Shown here: positions 13,481 to 25,135 of the stretch, one piece after another | Layout: each line of letters opens with the position of its first letter | How positions within the stretch are numbered: the stretch's first letter is position 1 | NCBI GenBank assembly: GCA_015680685.1 | Contig: MNCI01006679.1 | Location: 184,501-248,500 of the forward strand | Direction of reading: 5' to 3' | Origin: Gnetum montanum | Taxonomy: Eukaryota; Streptophyta; Gnetopsida; Gnetales; Gnetaceae | DNA length: 64,000 nt | The notes under the pieces: model-generated | What the model was told of the DNA's origin: nothing | The model's database searches: none | What the model saw: only the letters and a program-made list of their open reading frames with translations | Made by a program: the position numbers and the translations under genes

Positions 13481-14307
13481 GCTTGGTTTTACTCTTCATG
13501 TGGCCTATACAAGCATTGTAATATTGTAAGATGCTTTTCTTACTTGGTTTTCTTATCCTCTTGGAGTTGTGTTTGTAGGATAAAGCCTAGGGCCATTCAA
13601 GGTTGCAACTCATTACGGTAGCAAATCACCATGGGATCTCAATGTGCAAGATTTGGTGAGTTTGTCCTATTTTGTTAAGAGTACTTGTATCATTGCCCTC
13701 CCTATGGCACTACTTCTTGAGCCAAGCCCCATAGCCTAATTATATCCTTCCATACCTTGAGCAACAATGTTAACTCATGTTTGCCACTCAACTTATATAG
13801 TCATATACTATATGTTCAGCATGCTTCATCCTCCAATCCACTTAAATGTAACACAACTCATTTAGTGGGAAAACCACTAAATCCATCAAGTGTAACACAT
13901 CTCATTCGATGGGGTAACCCTTAAGTCTATTGAGTGTAATGAAATTAACTTAATGGAAAAACTATGTTAAATTGGCCTTGGAAATGAAAGCCAATGAAGG
14001 TTTCACCTCACAAAAAAAAAGCAACATGGGAATCAAATTTCCAAGGAGCTAAATGGCCAGAAAAACCTCAAATCCCAATGGCCGAAGAAATCTTGGAGCA
14101 AAGAGGTTGGTTCCTCAAATGCATTTTCTGAGTGACTAACACTTCAAAATATGTTAGTACCACACTATAACCATGGTGAAAACACTTGGAATGCATTGTT
14201 AGCTCCCATGACCATCTTCCTAATTACCACTACCATTCCTCCATCATAGTCCAATCTAATCATGACAAGAACTCTTTGACATGGTTCAACATGATTGAAT
14301 CAAGCAC
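13481..14307 (+). other. 3' untranslated region of element A
   Basis: No coding frame. The section from about 13,980 to 14,300 aligns with the reverse complement of 27,430-27,840 in element C, including GGTTCCTCAAATGCATT. This shows that A and C share a common 3' end. Confidence 0.6.
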
Positions 14308-14319
14308 AAAGAGTGGAAG
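14308..14319 (+). promoter_or_regulatory. Polypurine tract of element A
   Basis: AAAGAGTGGAAG directly precedes the TGATGG start of the LTR. The matching place in element C has GGAGAGGGAA before TGATTATGG. A PPT primes plus-strand DNA synthesis during reverse transcription. Confidence 0.6.
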
Positions 14320-14320
14320 T

Positions 14321-14830
14321 TGATGGTGGATCTACAATGGTGTTTTGTATTATTTGTCAGTGCCTCTTAGGTTAATCCTTTAGAAGCCAACAAAGTGAGA
14401 CTAGTGAAACAACACCAAATTTGCATGTTGAAACCTTTCTAATCCCATCCCATGTAACCCAAGGTAATATTTTATTTAAATGTAAAGGTTGTAATCTATA
14501 AGTGGGAAATCTCACATGCTTCATACTTTTGGAGCTAAAAAGTGTTTCATAAGTGACCAAAGCCTCATTCCCCAAGTGAAAAGAGTCACCTAGTATCTAT
14601 ATTTGGGCTTGGGGAAGTTAAAAGAACATTTTGGAATACCAAAAATGGTAATTTGATGGGTTTTATGGGGGGTAGACATTTCTCTACGTTGACACACCCC
14701 ATATAAGGGATAACCTAGCTAGGAGACTTCAAGGCTAGCATGGAGGATTTCAAGTGGGGTAGAACTCACTTACCCCCAGTGTGGAAAGGGGGGTGACCTA
14801 GCCTAGAAGTGTTGACCTTCATCCCCAATG
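14321..14830 (+). repeat. 3' LTR of element A, 5' portion
   Basis: Begins TGATGG after the purine tract and aligns with the 5' part of the element C LTR (reverse complement from 27,412 down), sharing TGTTTTGTATT and CCAACAAAG. The similarity fades after about 14,600. The C LTR is about 1.55 kb, so this copy is truncated or diverged. Its end could lie between 14,800 and 15,000. Confidence 0.55.
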
Positions 14831-15179
14831 TTGATCATTACTTTATAGATCTGCATCCTCCTACTTTGTTATCCCCATTTTGCACCCCCTTCAAGTTCTT
14901 GGATGATCTACTAGACTATCTAGGGTATCTTAGATGCCATTTTTCTTATGGAGGCCCTAAGGGATTCAAGGTTAAGGTTGCTTGCAACTAAGAATCCTTG
15001 GTTTTTTCTAGTGACTAAGATTTTTCATCGCAACATCAAAGAAAATATAAAAAATATAATCAAACTAAAATAAAACTAGTACAACCATATAAATAACCAA
15101 AGCCTAAATAACTTAATAACCACATAACTATAGAAATGTTGGCATGAGAATAACAAAATAAACAATCAACAATACTTAC

Positions 15180-15454
15180 TTCACCTATATGATGAAGAAA
15201 ACATGAGAAATCTAGGAGATGGATCTACTTTTGCATCATGAGGGAGGGTTTTCCACCACCTATGTGTCATTCCATTGGCTAGGCACCTCTAGTAGGCCTT
15301 AGGATGGTGCTTGACGTAATTTTCAAAATCATTCTTCAATTGTTCCATGACCTCAAGCCTCATTATTGGGCTTTTGGTAAATACCCCCAACACTATTTGG
15401 GCTAAGGATAAAATATTTTCATCCTTAATCAATCCTTTATTATTTATCCTATAC
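15180..15454 (-). pseudogene. Antisense gene exon 3 of element B
   Basis: Starts after a CCTATAG acceptor (first base 15454) and ends before a GTAAGT donor at 15179. It encodes YRINNKGLIKDENILSLAQ, aligned without gaps to PQIDKDGICINDDRLALAH in D. Its length of 275 bp against 272 in D keeps the frame. It has in-frame stops near the end. Intron 2 is only 91 bp (15455-15545). The role of this segment is unknown. Confidence 0.75.
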
Positions 15455-15545
15455 CTATAGGTAATTGAAAAAATGAAAATTATTATCACTTAATTACATA
15501 ATAAAAGAGAAATAACAATATACTAAAAATAACAATTACACGTAC

Positions 15546-15997
15546 CCTTCTATATGGTAGATGGTGGTAGGGGGTTCTAAAATAATGTGTTCACATGGTG
15601 GCCAATCATCAAAGTGTTGTTCGTGTTGTATTACCTGAATTCAAGAATCTTCCAAATTTTGGATAATTTGTGAGTGCCCACAGTGTTCATGTCATCACTT
15701 GTTTCATATTCTACACAAGTCTTAGGATCATCAACTATGAGCTTGATGATCATACTAGAAGAGTGAGATAAAAGGGTTTCCATAATAATAGCTATTGTAT
15801 AGGATGCTAATTGTGACCAAATCATCACACTAAAATTATGTAGCAAGTAGGATAGGAACTCCTTTTCCCTTGGCTTGAACCACAAAGAGTAGTATTCCAA
15901 ATTCATGTTGAGATGTAGAGTGTAGGACCCTGAAATGTAAATACAACATAGGAGTCCCACTAGTTCAATCACTATTAGGACAAGCTTCAAGAAGGCC
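15546..15997 (-). pseudogene. Antisense gene exon 2 of element B: FCP1/NIF-like HAD pseudophosphatase domain
   Basis: Starts after a GATGTAG acceptor and ends before a GTACGT donor. Open for about 119 codons from 15990. FCP1/NIF hallmarks are FKPREKEFLSYLLHNFSVMI followed by WSQ (the family pattern is RP..EFL..L...FeV.IWTS), then VDDPKTC and HKLSKIWK, and, after a one-base shift near 15,635, NNTLMIGHHVNTLF then NP. The nucleophile motif DxDx(T/V) is replaced by VIELVGLL. The DDS of the last motif is replaced by IGH. So the fold is recognisable but the acidic catalytic residues are absent, as in C and D. Length is 452 bp against 450 in D and 453 in C. Confidence 0.75.
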
Positions 15998-16016
15998 CTA
16001 CATCACCCAAAAAATG

Positions 16017-16503
16017 TGTGGAATATGATGACTAGAGGTTCCACAATAGAATTAGATAGATCTCATCCATTAGTCTATTTTAAATAATATGAGATCCTAT
16101 TCATGTAATTCCTATCCAATCCATGTTTAGGACATCCCATATTAAGAAGATCCTTAAATATAATGATAAAGATCATTAATCTATTTTAAAGATGAGATCC
16201 TATTCATGTAATTCTTATCCAATCCATATTTATGGCATCCCATATTAAGAAGATCCTTAAATATGATGACAAGAATCATCCCCATGATTTTCGAGATTCA
16301 TACTTATCTCTCCAAATCTATTCTTGGGAGATCAAGGCCTATATAATTGTAGTAGCACATATTCATTCAAAATAGAATAGAAAAACAAATAATATAGAAG
16401 ACATATAGAAGTTAGAAAGTTTAACAAGAGTGTTCTTTTTCTAACAAAGTTCTTTATTTTCTTTAATCTTAGTTCGTAGATCCAAGGCCCTTTAGGCTCT
16501 TTA
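16017..16503 (+). repeat. 5' LTR of the copia element (487 bp, with internal duplication)
   Basis: Begins TGTGGAATATGATG, ends CTCTTTA (CA to TA). About 105 bp longer than the 3' LTR because a segment with TCTATTTTAAA, GAGATCCTATTCATGTAATT and AAGATCCTTAAATA occurs twice. A TATATAA-containing stretch (CCTATATAATTG) near 16340 is a likely TATA box. Confidence 0.85.
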
Positions 16504-16504
16504 T

Positions 16505-16518
16505 TTGATATTGGAGCT
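16505..16518 (+). promoter_or_regulatory. Primer binding site of the copia element (initiator tRNA-Met type)
   Basis: TTGATATTGGAGCT differs from the usual plant copia site TTGGTATCAGAGCT only by three transitions and starts two bases after the 5' LTR. Confidence 0.75.
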
Positions 16519-16567
16519 GGTTAGCTCAGATTCTTGACAACAAATCTCTCTAGGATGGCTTGAAATC

Positions 16568-17460
16568 ATGGATCTATATCTCTCCAAGTTCTTTTCTTTA
16601 ATGGAGAGAATTATGAATATTGGGTAATCAAGATGAAGATATTCTTGATCTCACAAGATCTTTGGGATCTTGTTGAAAATGGATTCCAAGATGTTGATCA
16701 AGCAACATTTCAAGCCTTGAAGGAAGATGAAAAGAATGAATTTAAGGAGCTTTGTAAGAAAGATGAAAAAGCATTATTATTCATCATTCAATTTGCGTTA
16801 GATCGACAATCTTTCCCAAAATTTTTATGCATCAAACTAACAAAGCTACATGGCATGCACTGGAAATTGCATACAAGGGATCATTAGAAGTTTGTATTTT
16901 CAAGTTACAAGTTTTAAGAAAATATTTTGAATCTTTGCACATGATAGATTCAAAGAATATTTGATCAATACATTAGCCAATTTCAACAAGTTCAAAATGA
17001 ACTTGAATCTTGTGGAGAAACACTTGAGGAAAGGCGTGTTGTTGAAAAGATCCTTCGAAGTGTAGCCAGATGATATGATCCCGTCATCGTGGCTATTGAA
17101 GAAGTAAGAGATCTTGATAAGATGACCATGGTTGAGCTCATAGGAAGCTTATGAACATACAAGAAAAGAATTGCTAAACATGAGGATTCAACAGCAAATG
17201 CATTTCAAGCACAATTTCAGAGGACATCCAATCAAAATAAAAATTAACATCAAAGATCCTCAAGTGGATCCTTGTTCAGAGGACATGGATGTGGTCATGG
17301 CAGATCCAGAGGTCATGCTCATGGAAGATCAAATCAATCAAAGGAAGGTATGCATTATGATTTTGTGGTACCAACACCCACAATACTCTTGAATGTTGGT
17401 CAAGGAAGAAGTATGAAAAGAAGGGAAAAGGAAAAATTGTAGAACATGAAGATAAAAAAA
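16568..17460 (+). pseudogene. gag: gag of the copia element
   Basis: Contains the copia Gag start FNGENYEYWVIKMKIFLI and DLWDLVENGF (about 16590-16690), the usual UBN2-type capsid beginning. A zinc knuckle relic, FCGTNTHNTLECW, is near 17355-17395 and retains CG-x3-H-x4-C, with its first Cys shifted out of frame. It ends in a lysine-rich stretch. Several stops and at least one frameshift. Confidence 0.8.
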
Positions 17461-17469
17461 AAGGTGAGA

Positions 17470-20400
17470 AATTATTTTATATTGAAAAGGAGGAATATCA
17501 ACTCTTGATCTCTACAAAGGTACCAAATGCTAGCAACAACAACAACATTTGCTATGTTGATAGTAGGTGTAGCAATCATATGATAGGGAATAAGAAATTA
17601 TTCTCAAGCTTGGAAAAATATGATGGAAAGGTAACCATAGGTAATGGGAAGAAGTTAACCATTGTCAGGATTGGATGACTTGCCTTCACAACAACTCGAG
17701 GTAACAAATATGTTATTTCCCAGATCTATTTTTTTCTAGATCTTTCAAAGAATTTATTAAGTGTGGGGCAATCATGTCGCAATGGGTATCATGTTGAATT
17801 TGAAAAAGATGTTTGTAAAATTTCTAAGGTTGATGATGATAAAGGTATTGCAATTATCACTATAAGCAAGAATCAAGTGTACAAGTTATAGATGCAAAAG
17901 GATGTTCATTGTGTCACTATCATTGAAGAAATAGCATGGTTATGGCATGCTCAGTTAGGACATGTAAACTTTGGTTCAATGGACTGCATGAAAAAAGGAG
18001 AAATTGTAAGAGGTATGCCAAAATTTTCTTTACTAGATAATCATGATTGTGGCATATGTCAACTAGGAAAAATTACAAGGTTATTATTTCCTAGAAAAGA
18101 ACATAGTTCTTAAGAAAAATTAGATCTAGTTCATATGGATTTATGTGGTCCCATGCAAACATTGAGCCTAGGTAAAAACTGATATATGTTAATCATAGTG
18201 GATGATTTTTCAAGATTTTTTTGGGGGTATTTTATAAAATTAGAAGATCAAACATTGGGATTTTTAAAAAAATTCAAGGTGGAAGTAGAAAATCAAAGTG
18301 GTAGTTCAATTAAGAAAATTCGGATAGATTGTGATGGTGAATTTTTATCAATTGAATTTAATGAATTTTGCAAGAAAAGTGGGATTATTCATCAAACAAC
18401 CACATCATTCACACCTTAACAAAATGGTATTGCTGAGATAAAGAATAGAACTGTGGTTGAAATGGCAAGGTGTCTACTTCAAATGTTAGGTTTGGAGAAT
18501 AAATTTTGGGCATAAGCTTGTGCAACATCAATATATATTTTAAATAGGGTGCGATCAAGATCAATTCAAAATAAAACTCCATATGAATTATGGAATGGAT
18601 ATCCACCCAATATCTCTCATTTGAAAAATTTTTGGTTCACCATGCTACATTCAAATTCCATTACAGAAAGGACAAAAGCTAGATAAACAAGGAAAACCAT
18701 GTATTTTTGTGGGATATTGTGCAAATTCCAAAGCATACAGGTGCTATTATGTTGCAAATAAAAATTTGGTTGATTCATGTAATGTAAATTTCATGGAAGA
18801 AACATTTCAACATTATAGCAACTTGGACATCCACGGTGTTTTTTCTCCCCACTTTTCTATTTCTGCCAAAAATGTGCCTTTTTCTACTACCAAAAACGTG
18901 CTTGTTGTTGCTGCCAAAAATGTGCCTTCTACTACCAGTTTAGAACATGGATCTATGGTAGTAATAAAGAAACAATTACCAGAACATAGAAAACCCTAGC
19001 ATGGTCATCTAGTGCAACACCATCCTCAACTTTAATTTCCTCTTCAAGGGCATACCTCTACATCAATGCCTTAAATCATTTCATCTACAACAACTTCTAC
19101 CTCAACAACGTCCACCTCCCAACAGATTCTAGCCACCTCTTGGATAGCTCAATATCATCCAGCCTCCAACATGCTAGATACAAATTTTACACAATGCATG
19201 ACAAGAAGTCACTTTTGTGGAGACACTGCTTCACCAACCCAGGATGTGGACTCTCTTGAAAATGCTCTTTTCACTATTATGGATGATGAATTTTTTGTGC
19301 TACTTACACTTATGGGGGGAAGTGATGATGATTTAATGGAACCATCCATAGTCATCAACATTACATGAGATAACTATTATATTGATGCCATGGAGAAAGA
19401 GCTACATCAAATTAATAAAAACAACACTTGGAGCCTAGTTTCTTGTTCATCTGGTAAGCCTATTATTGGTTTAAAATGGATATTTAAACTTAAGAGAAAT
19501 CAATATGATGAAATAGAAAAATTCAAAGCTCGCCTAGTTGCCAAAGGATATCTCCAATAATAAGGTAGATACTTTGATGATAACTTTGCTCCTATTTCAT
19601 GGACGGAATCCATGAGAATCTTTCTTGCTATTGCTACATAAGCTAGCTATGTGGTTTATCAACTGGATGTGGCTTCTACATTTCTCAATGGCATTCTTAA
19701 TGAATAAGTTTATGTCAAAAAACCACTAGGATTCATTGATGAAGGAAAAAAAATCATGTTTACAAGTTCCATAAAGCATTATATGGGCTCAAGCAAGCTC
19801 CATGTGCATGGTATGCATGTATTCATGCATTTTTCATGCAAGATAGCTTAATTAATCTTTAGTCCCAAACAACAATATACAAAAAGGTATCTGAAGATGA
19901 TTTTATTTGTATTTGTTTATATGTAGATGCTTTAATCTATTTTTCATTTATAATTGCATTAGGAAATAATTTTCATAATGCCATGAAAAAGAAATTCAAA
20001 ATGTCTAATTTAGGGAAGATGTCATACTTTTTGGATTTTCAAGTTATCCAAAGAACAAAGTCAATTTCCATATGCCAAATAAAATTTGCCCAATCCTTAA
20101 TTTAGAAATTTTACATGATTAATTGTAATCCTTCAGACACACCACTTGCCCTTGGTACAAAACTTACCAAGGGTGACAAATCCCCCTATGTCAACCCTTC
20201 ACTATACAGATCCCTTGTTAGTAGTTTAATGTATCTCTCCAATACTCATCCAAATATCCAATATGCTATAAACTACCTTTCTCGGTTCAGGAAAAATCTA
20301 CATGGATCACATTGGAAAGCTACAAAATGGGTATTGCGATACTTGAGAACTACAATAGATTTTGGGATCACATTTCATTGACATACAAATTTCAAGATAT

Positions 20401-20840
20401 GGGGATACATTGATGCAGACTGAGGAGGTGAGCTCGAAGATCGAAAGTCAACTTTTGGTTGTTGTTTCTTATTTGGTTGATCACTTATTTCATGGGGATC
20501 AAAGAAGTAATCTACAGTCACCCTCTCAATAGCTAAAGTAGAATACATTACTGAATCAAATGTTTCTACTCAAGCCATTTGGATCCACTCCATCTTCACT
20601 GAAATGGGATATACACTTGAATCTCCCATTCACTTATACTATGATAGCACAAGTGCTATTGCAATGGCTCATAATCCTATTCATCATGGGCATTCCAAGC
20701 ACATAGATATCAAGCATCACCATCTCAGAAGCTTGATCCAAGATAACATACTCAACATGGAGCATTGTGCAATTGAAGTACAAATGGAAAACACCTTTAC
20801 AAAGATTTTGAGCCGTGAAAAGTTTGAGTCTTTTTGAAAC
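17470..20840 (+). pseudogene. pol: pol of the copia element: protease, integrase, RT, RNase H
   Basis: Order is protease (CYVDSRCSNHM at about 17550), the GAG-pre-integrase motif (LWHAQLGHVNFGSM, about 17940), integrase (HMDLCGP, VDDFSRFFWGYF, then IDCDGEF and QNGIAEIKNRT, about 18130-18450), RT (LKWIFKLKRN, KARLVAKGY, QLDVASTFLNG, about 19470-19700) and RNase H (GYIDAD-GG, STFGCCFLFG, LYYDSTSAIAMAHNPIHHGH, 20400-20700). The RT catalytic box is YVDALIYF where the family has YVDD(M/I). Integrase before RT is diagnostic of copia. Stops and frameshifts are scattered. Confidence 0.85.
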
Positions 20841-20867
20841 TTCCTAGGAGTGGAACCTATTACTATC

Positions 20868-20877
20868 ATGGGGGGTT
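20868..20877 (+). promoter_or_regulatory. Polypurine tract of the copia element
   Basis: ATGGGGGGTT immediately before the TGTGG start of the 3' LTR. Confidence 0.6.
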
Positions 20878-21259
20878 TGTGGAATACAATGACTAGATGT
20901 TCCACAATAGAATTAGATAGATCTCATCCATTAATCTATTTTAAATAAGATGAGATTCTATTCATGTAATTCTTATCCAATCCATGTTCAGGATATCCCA
21001 TATTAAGAAGATCCTTAAATATGATGACAAGGATCATCCCCATGATTTTTGAAATTCATACTTATATTTCCAAATCTATTCTTGGGAGATCAAGGCCTAT
21101 ATAATTGTAGTAGCACATATTCATTCACAATAGAATAAAAAAAAATAATACAAAAGACATACAAAAGTTAGAAAGTTTAACAAGAGTGTTCGTGTTCTGA
21201 CAAAGTTCTTTATTTCCTTTAAGCTTAGTTCATAGATTCAGGGCCCTTTAGACTCTTCA
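20878..21259 (+). repeat. 3' LTR of the copia element (382 bp)
   Basis: TGTGGAATACAATG at the start, GACTCTTCA at the end, followed by the AAATG target duplication. Aligns throughout with 16017-16503 apart from the extra segment in the latter. Confidence 0.88.
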
Positions 21260-21264
21260 AAATG

Positions 21265-22637
21265 GTCATCATAACCTTGTGTAAACTATAATTAAAACTT
21301 CATAATTCCAAAATACCAAAACTCTTACAATTATCATGTTAACATTTTCACATGAGCATAACAACAAAATTCACAATTTTAAGTCTTTACAAACAAATAG
21401 AATTTCAACAAAGAAAAGAAAAATTAGACAAAAATACCATACATGATAGTTCACACATGAATAAAAATGACAGTTTATAATCAAAAATATGAAAATGACA
21501 CTTTACAACTAAAAATACGAGAATGACAATTTGCAGCCAAAAATATGAAAATAAAAGTTTAAAACTAAGAGTTTGGTTTTCATGTTGAAGTGCCATGCAT
21601 AGGAAAAACTCGAAACTTAACCCAAGGCCATAACCAAAATTTAACAAAACTACACAACAACACCAAGACTATAGAAAATGGTTATAGTAGATGATTGGTG
21701 AAAAATATTTAAGAAATTTTTAGTTTAAGTAAACCACTTCTAAACCCTTCCAAACATCCTAAACAATCTCTAAGAACCTAGGACATTGATGGAAAATTCT
21801 TCCAAAGTGTCAACATTGCCCATCTTCACAGGGGCAAAACCGTAATAGCCCTAAAACCTAATTTTGCACTAGTTTGCCAAATAATTCATAAAAAATTAAC
21901 TAATCCAAATTTGATGATTTCATAACCTTTGGAATCATTAAATCATAAAATAAAAATCCAACATAATAAAATTAAAAAACTACTATCCTATGTTACAAGA
22001 AAAATGCAAAATTGACCTAAATGTGACCATAATAGCCAAAACCCCATTTCGCATGAGTTTACAGAAAAATTTTCCAAAAATTAACCATAGATCCAAATTT
22101 GATGATTCCATAGCCATTGGAATCCTTGGATAGTAACCTAAAAGCCTATAATCATAAAACTAAAAAATTCAATGTTGTTTGTTGAAGAAAAAATTATCAA
22201 AGTTACACTAAAAATCACTCAAAAATTGAAAACCCACTTGACATTTCCCCACAGAAATGCTCATAAAAATTTAACCATAAGCCAGAATTGAGTGGTTCAA
22301 AAATAAAATCGATTAGGAAATAGTAAAAAATAATCCTATAGCCTAAAGAAATTACAATACTTAGCCAGTTTCATCTAAAAATTTTCAAAATGGCATCACT
22401 TATTGGAAGGGAAAAAGCAAAAAATGCAAGGAAATCATGAAAATAAAATTTATACAACAGCATAAACAAAATCCAAAATCCAAATAGCACTTAAAACTCA
22501 TATGCATGACCTATATCTTTCATGGGGATTTTAAGAAATTCCAATCCAAACAATACACAAGCCTATATCTAAGAAAATTCCTAGGTTCTAGGCTAGAAAT
22601 GGAAAAGATTGTCATAAAAATGGTTAGGGCTATGTAC
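21265..22637 (-). other. Intron 1 of element B's antisense gene, main part
   Basis: Together with 15998-16011 this is the intron between exon 1 (donor GTACAT at 22637) and exon 2, interrupted by the copia element. It is A-rich on the + strand (T-rich in the gene's sense), as expected of a plant intron. No independent coding frame. Confidence 0.65.
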
Positions 22638-22759
22638 CTAGGATAGGTAGATGTAGAGCCTTCTCCTATCAATGAGTGTGGGAGATGAGAGAGGCCATGG
22701 GATGCTACATCCATCTCTTCTAAGGTAAGGTCTTTTGTAGGACATTTCCTTTTAGACAT
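22638..22759 (-). pseudogene. Antisense gene exon 1 of element B
   Basis: ATG at 22759, then MSKRKCPTKDLTLEEMDV and GLSHLPHSLIGEGS, ending CCTAG before the GTACAT donor. It is 122 bp long with phase 2 at its end, identical in length and phase to exon 1 of element C (33627-33748), whose matching residues include GFSHFPWPMIGQGS. No stop inside. Confidence 0.75.
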
Positions 22760-23924
22760 AATGAAAATTGATGAATAAACCATTGAAAATCCTTGAGTTT
22801 CGGAAGGCTTGGAACATCTACACTAGCCTCTTGGTGAAGACTGCCTTGACTACACTAAAGGCTAATAGAAGAAGTAGCTAAGATAGGCATAGAGCCACAA
22901 TCCTAGATATAGAAGCTTGGAGTGATCAATAAGAATGATTTTTTGCAACATTGAAATAAGAAAACCAACTTTAAACTTAGCTACCTATTGCAAAACCTTG
23001 GTTTCCACAAAGCACATCCACAAGTTCCACTTAACTCAATGATGAAAATTAGAAAGTAAAACTACACTATATGAGAGGAAAACCATTCCATTCAAAATTT
23101 CTAATTCAGTATGAACCTCATTAGGCTTTAAGAAATAAGCCTAGAAAAGCATACTACACTAGGACTTGGTCATTCCATGTAGCAGCCAAAAACGTAGGTG
23201 GCTAGAACATCGAGAGGTTACCAGGCATATAGTCTAACCCCAGATCTGCATGAGGGACGTGCTGGAGAAAAATGAAAATGGGTGCCTTGAATGATCTGGT
23301 CAATTATACAGGGACTTAGTCAGTGTACAATAACCTTTTGTGAACTTTTGTTTTAATATGTCACACTAAGGCTTAAGCAAAGAAAGTTGTAACACAGAAT
23401 GGTAAATGCATAGCAAAGTATGTAACTTAAGCCATAAACATAAACTGATGGATAGTGATGCCAAATATGGTGAAATGAAATGGAGTGAGCTTGAGTGAGA
23501 GAATGAACTATCCCAAGATTGAGGGATTTGATCTTTATTTGGCTGAAGAAGGTGTACAACTGATGGACAGTGTGGATGGGCACAGCCTAGAATGTAACGG
23601 TATGGTAACAGCTCCTTGACTGCTACCAATGGCCTACTAACCAGAGCTAATGGGTTAGTGCTTGCTAGGCTAAGAGAGATCTGGGAGGTGCTGCTACTAG
23701 GGTTTGCTATTTGTCAACCTTCTTCTTTCTAGTCTCTTTGCCAAAGCGAATCGCCAGAAAGCCAAAATGCCAAAATGCCAAAAGACAACTCTAAAAGCTA
23801 GCCTTCGAAGCCAACCCCTTGAACATTATTCCCTGGGGTATTTATAGAGCCAAATGAAGGAGAGAGACATGATTTGGATGCCATGTGTTCTGGGTCACAC
23901 ATGGTGCAAATGTGAATGTGCAAT
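22760..23924. other. Region upstream of antisense exon 1 of B
   Basis: No coding frame or known repeat is recognised. By position it should hold the promoter of the antisense gene. Confidence 0.4.
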
Positions 23925-25135
23925 ACTGTCGTGTGATGCTACACTGTAGTGTTACACTGCAGTGTTCCACTGGACATGAAAAATTACCAAGATATGACCA
24001 TATTGTTCAAACTACATGTGCCAGAATCCAAGGAACTACCATGGTTTTATAGAAAATGCCAATGTCAAATGCAAAATGGAGTCTACACTCTAGGACTATG
24101 TCTTCCCTTCTCTTGCGAGTAGGGTCAAGTGTAGGGAAAACTTTGGGAATTCAGAGGGGGGGTGCAAAAAAAAGAAAACTACTGATCTTGTCTATTGAAG
24201 AGATGTTGGAGTAGAAATAACCGTTGTCGATGAGTTCTAGGGCTACCAAAGATGTCCTAGGCCTTTCATGCAAGTGTTATGTTGCCTACGATGCCTAGCA
24301 TATCGGCGTAGCATAAACACCCAGATGCTACATTGTGCTACGCTGCATAGTATAGTGTACCATACTTGTCAGTCTTGAGAGAAATATTCCCTGAAAATTG
24401 AAAATACCTCTCTAAGCCTAGGCTAGGTAAGCAACTTCAATAATTGGAAACCTTATTTTTCATGTTGAAAGGTCTTAGGACCTGCAGAGTTCATCCTTGG
24501 GACACTTTTGGGCTTTGTGTCCTCACTACACTATGCTACATTGTGCAGTGTAGCACAACATATCAGCTAGTGTGACATGAATCTTTTCCTAATTTGTAAT
24601 GCATTTTCAAGAATCTTTGCTTGGAACCCAAGGGTGAAGTTGGATACATGGTCTTGGAGGTCAGAGTATGGCCAGGTGCAATTCTCTTGCTAGAACAACC
24701 TGCTAAAGGACCTCCGTGTGTTTTTCCCCTACTACGTTGTGTAGCGTAGCATAACTTGGATTGTATTTTGACTCTCTTTGCAATTTTTTTGTCACAGGAT
24801 GTTAGCCATGTCTTGAAGTGGTGGTAGAAAAAGCATTTTTTGATGGTTAGAGCCTAGGAAATTTCATTTCCTATGTCAAACAGTTTGAACAGAAGCAAAG
24901 TCATAGTGGAACCTTGCTACGTTGTGCTACACTATGTAGTATAGCACAGTGTAGCACTCAAATGCAGATGATTCTTGACGAAATTTGCAACATTTTTCTA
25001 CATCATGTTGATCATGGTTCAAGGATAAATGGGAGCAAGTATCCTAGAGGGCTGAATCACTATCAATCTGCATCTTTAGTTCCTGATGAGTTTCCATATG
25101 GCCTACTACACTATTTGGCATAGCGTAGCGTAGTA
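23925..25135. repeat. Array with TACACTGTAG / GTAGCATAG words, period about 190 bp, element B
   Basis: Clusters of short palindromic words, e.g. GCTACACTGTAGTGTTACAC (about 23,938), GCTACATTGTGCTACGCTGC (24,330), CACTACACTATGCTACATTG (24,525), CTACGTTGTGTAGCGTAGC (24,733), GCTACGTTGTGCTACACTAT (24,918) and CTACTACACTATTTGGCA (25,103). Successive clusters from 24,330 are about 185-205 bp apart. The sequence between clusters is diverged. Confidence 0.65.

Larger units (their letters stand above)
1..14830 (+). mobile_element. Element A: degenerate Tat-like Ty3/gypsy retrotransposon with antisense gene
   Basis: Order on the + strand is gag (928-2790), protease (3430-4312), a remnant of the antisense gene (4870-6247, - strand), a tandem array (6640-9310), pol with RT, RNase H, second RNase H and integrase (9880-13315), a purine tract (14308-14319) and an LTR start at 14321. 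Every coding block aligns with the younger element D (44362-61141). The second, archaeal-type RNase H between RNase H and integrase is the known mark of the plant Tat lineage. Many in-frame stops and near-absence of CpG show an old insertion. The 5' LTR is at or beyond the left window edge. The right border is uncertain, because the LTR stops resembling its relative near 14,800. Confidence 0.85.
16017..21259 (+). mobile_element. Ty1/copia retrotransposon inserted in intron 1 of element B's antisense gene
   Basis: Complete outline: LTRs 16017-16503 and 20878-21259 starting TGTGGAAT, a 5-bp target duplication AAATG (16012-16016 and 21260-21264), an initiator-Met-type primer site, gag, protease, integrase, RT and RNase H in copia order, and a purine tract before the 3' LTR. 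Many stops and frameshifts. The LTRs remain similar over their shared length, with mostly transition differences, so it is younger than its host B but not intact. Confidence 0.9.

Noticed and set aside
23353-23629. Two overlapping minus-strand frames
   Set aside because: No motif, no homologue in the other elements, low-complexity composition.
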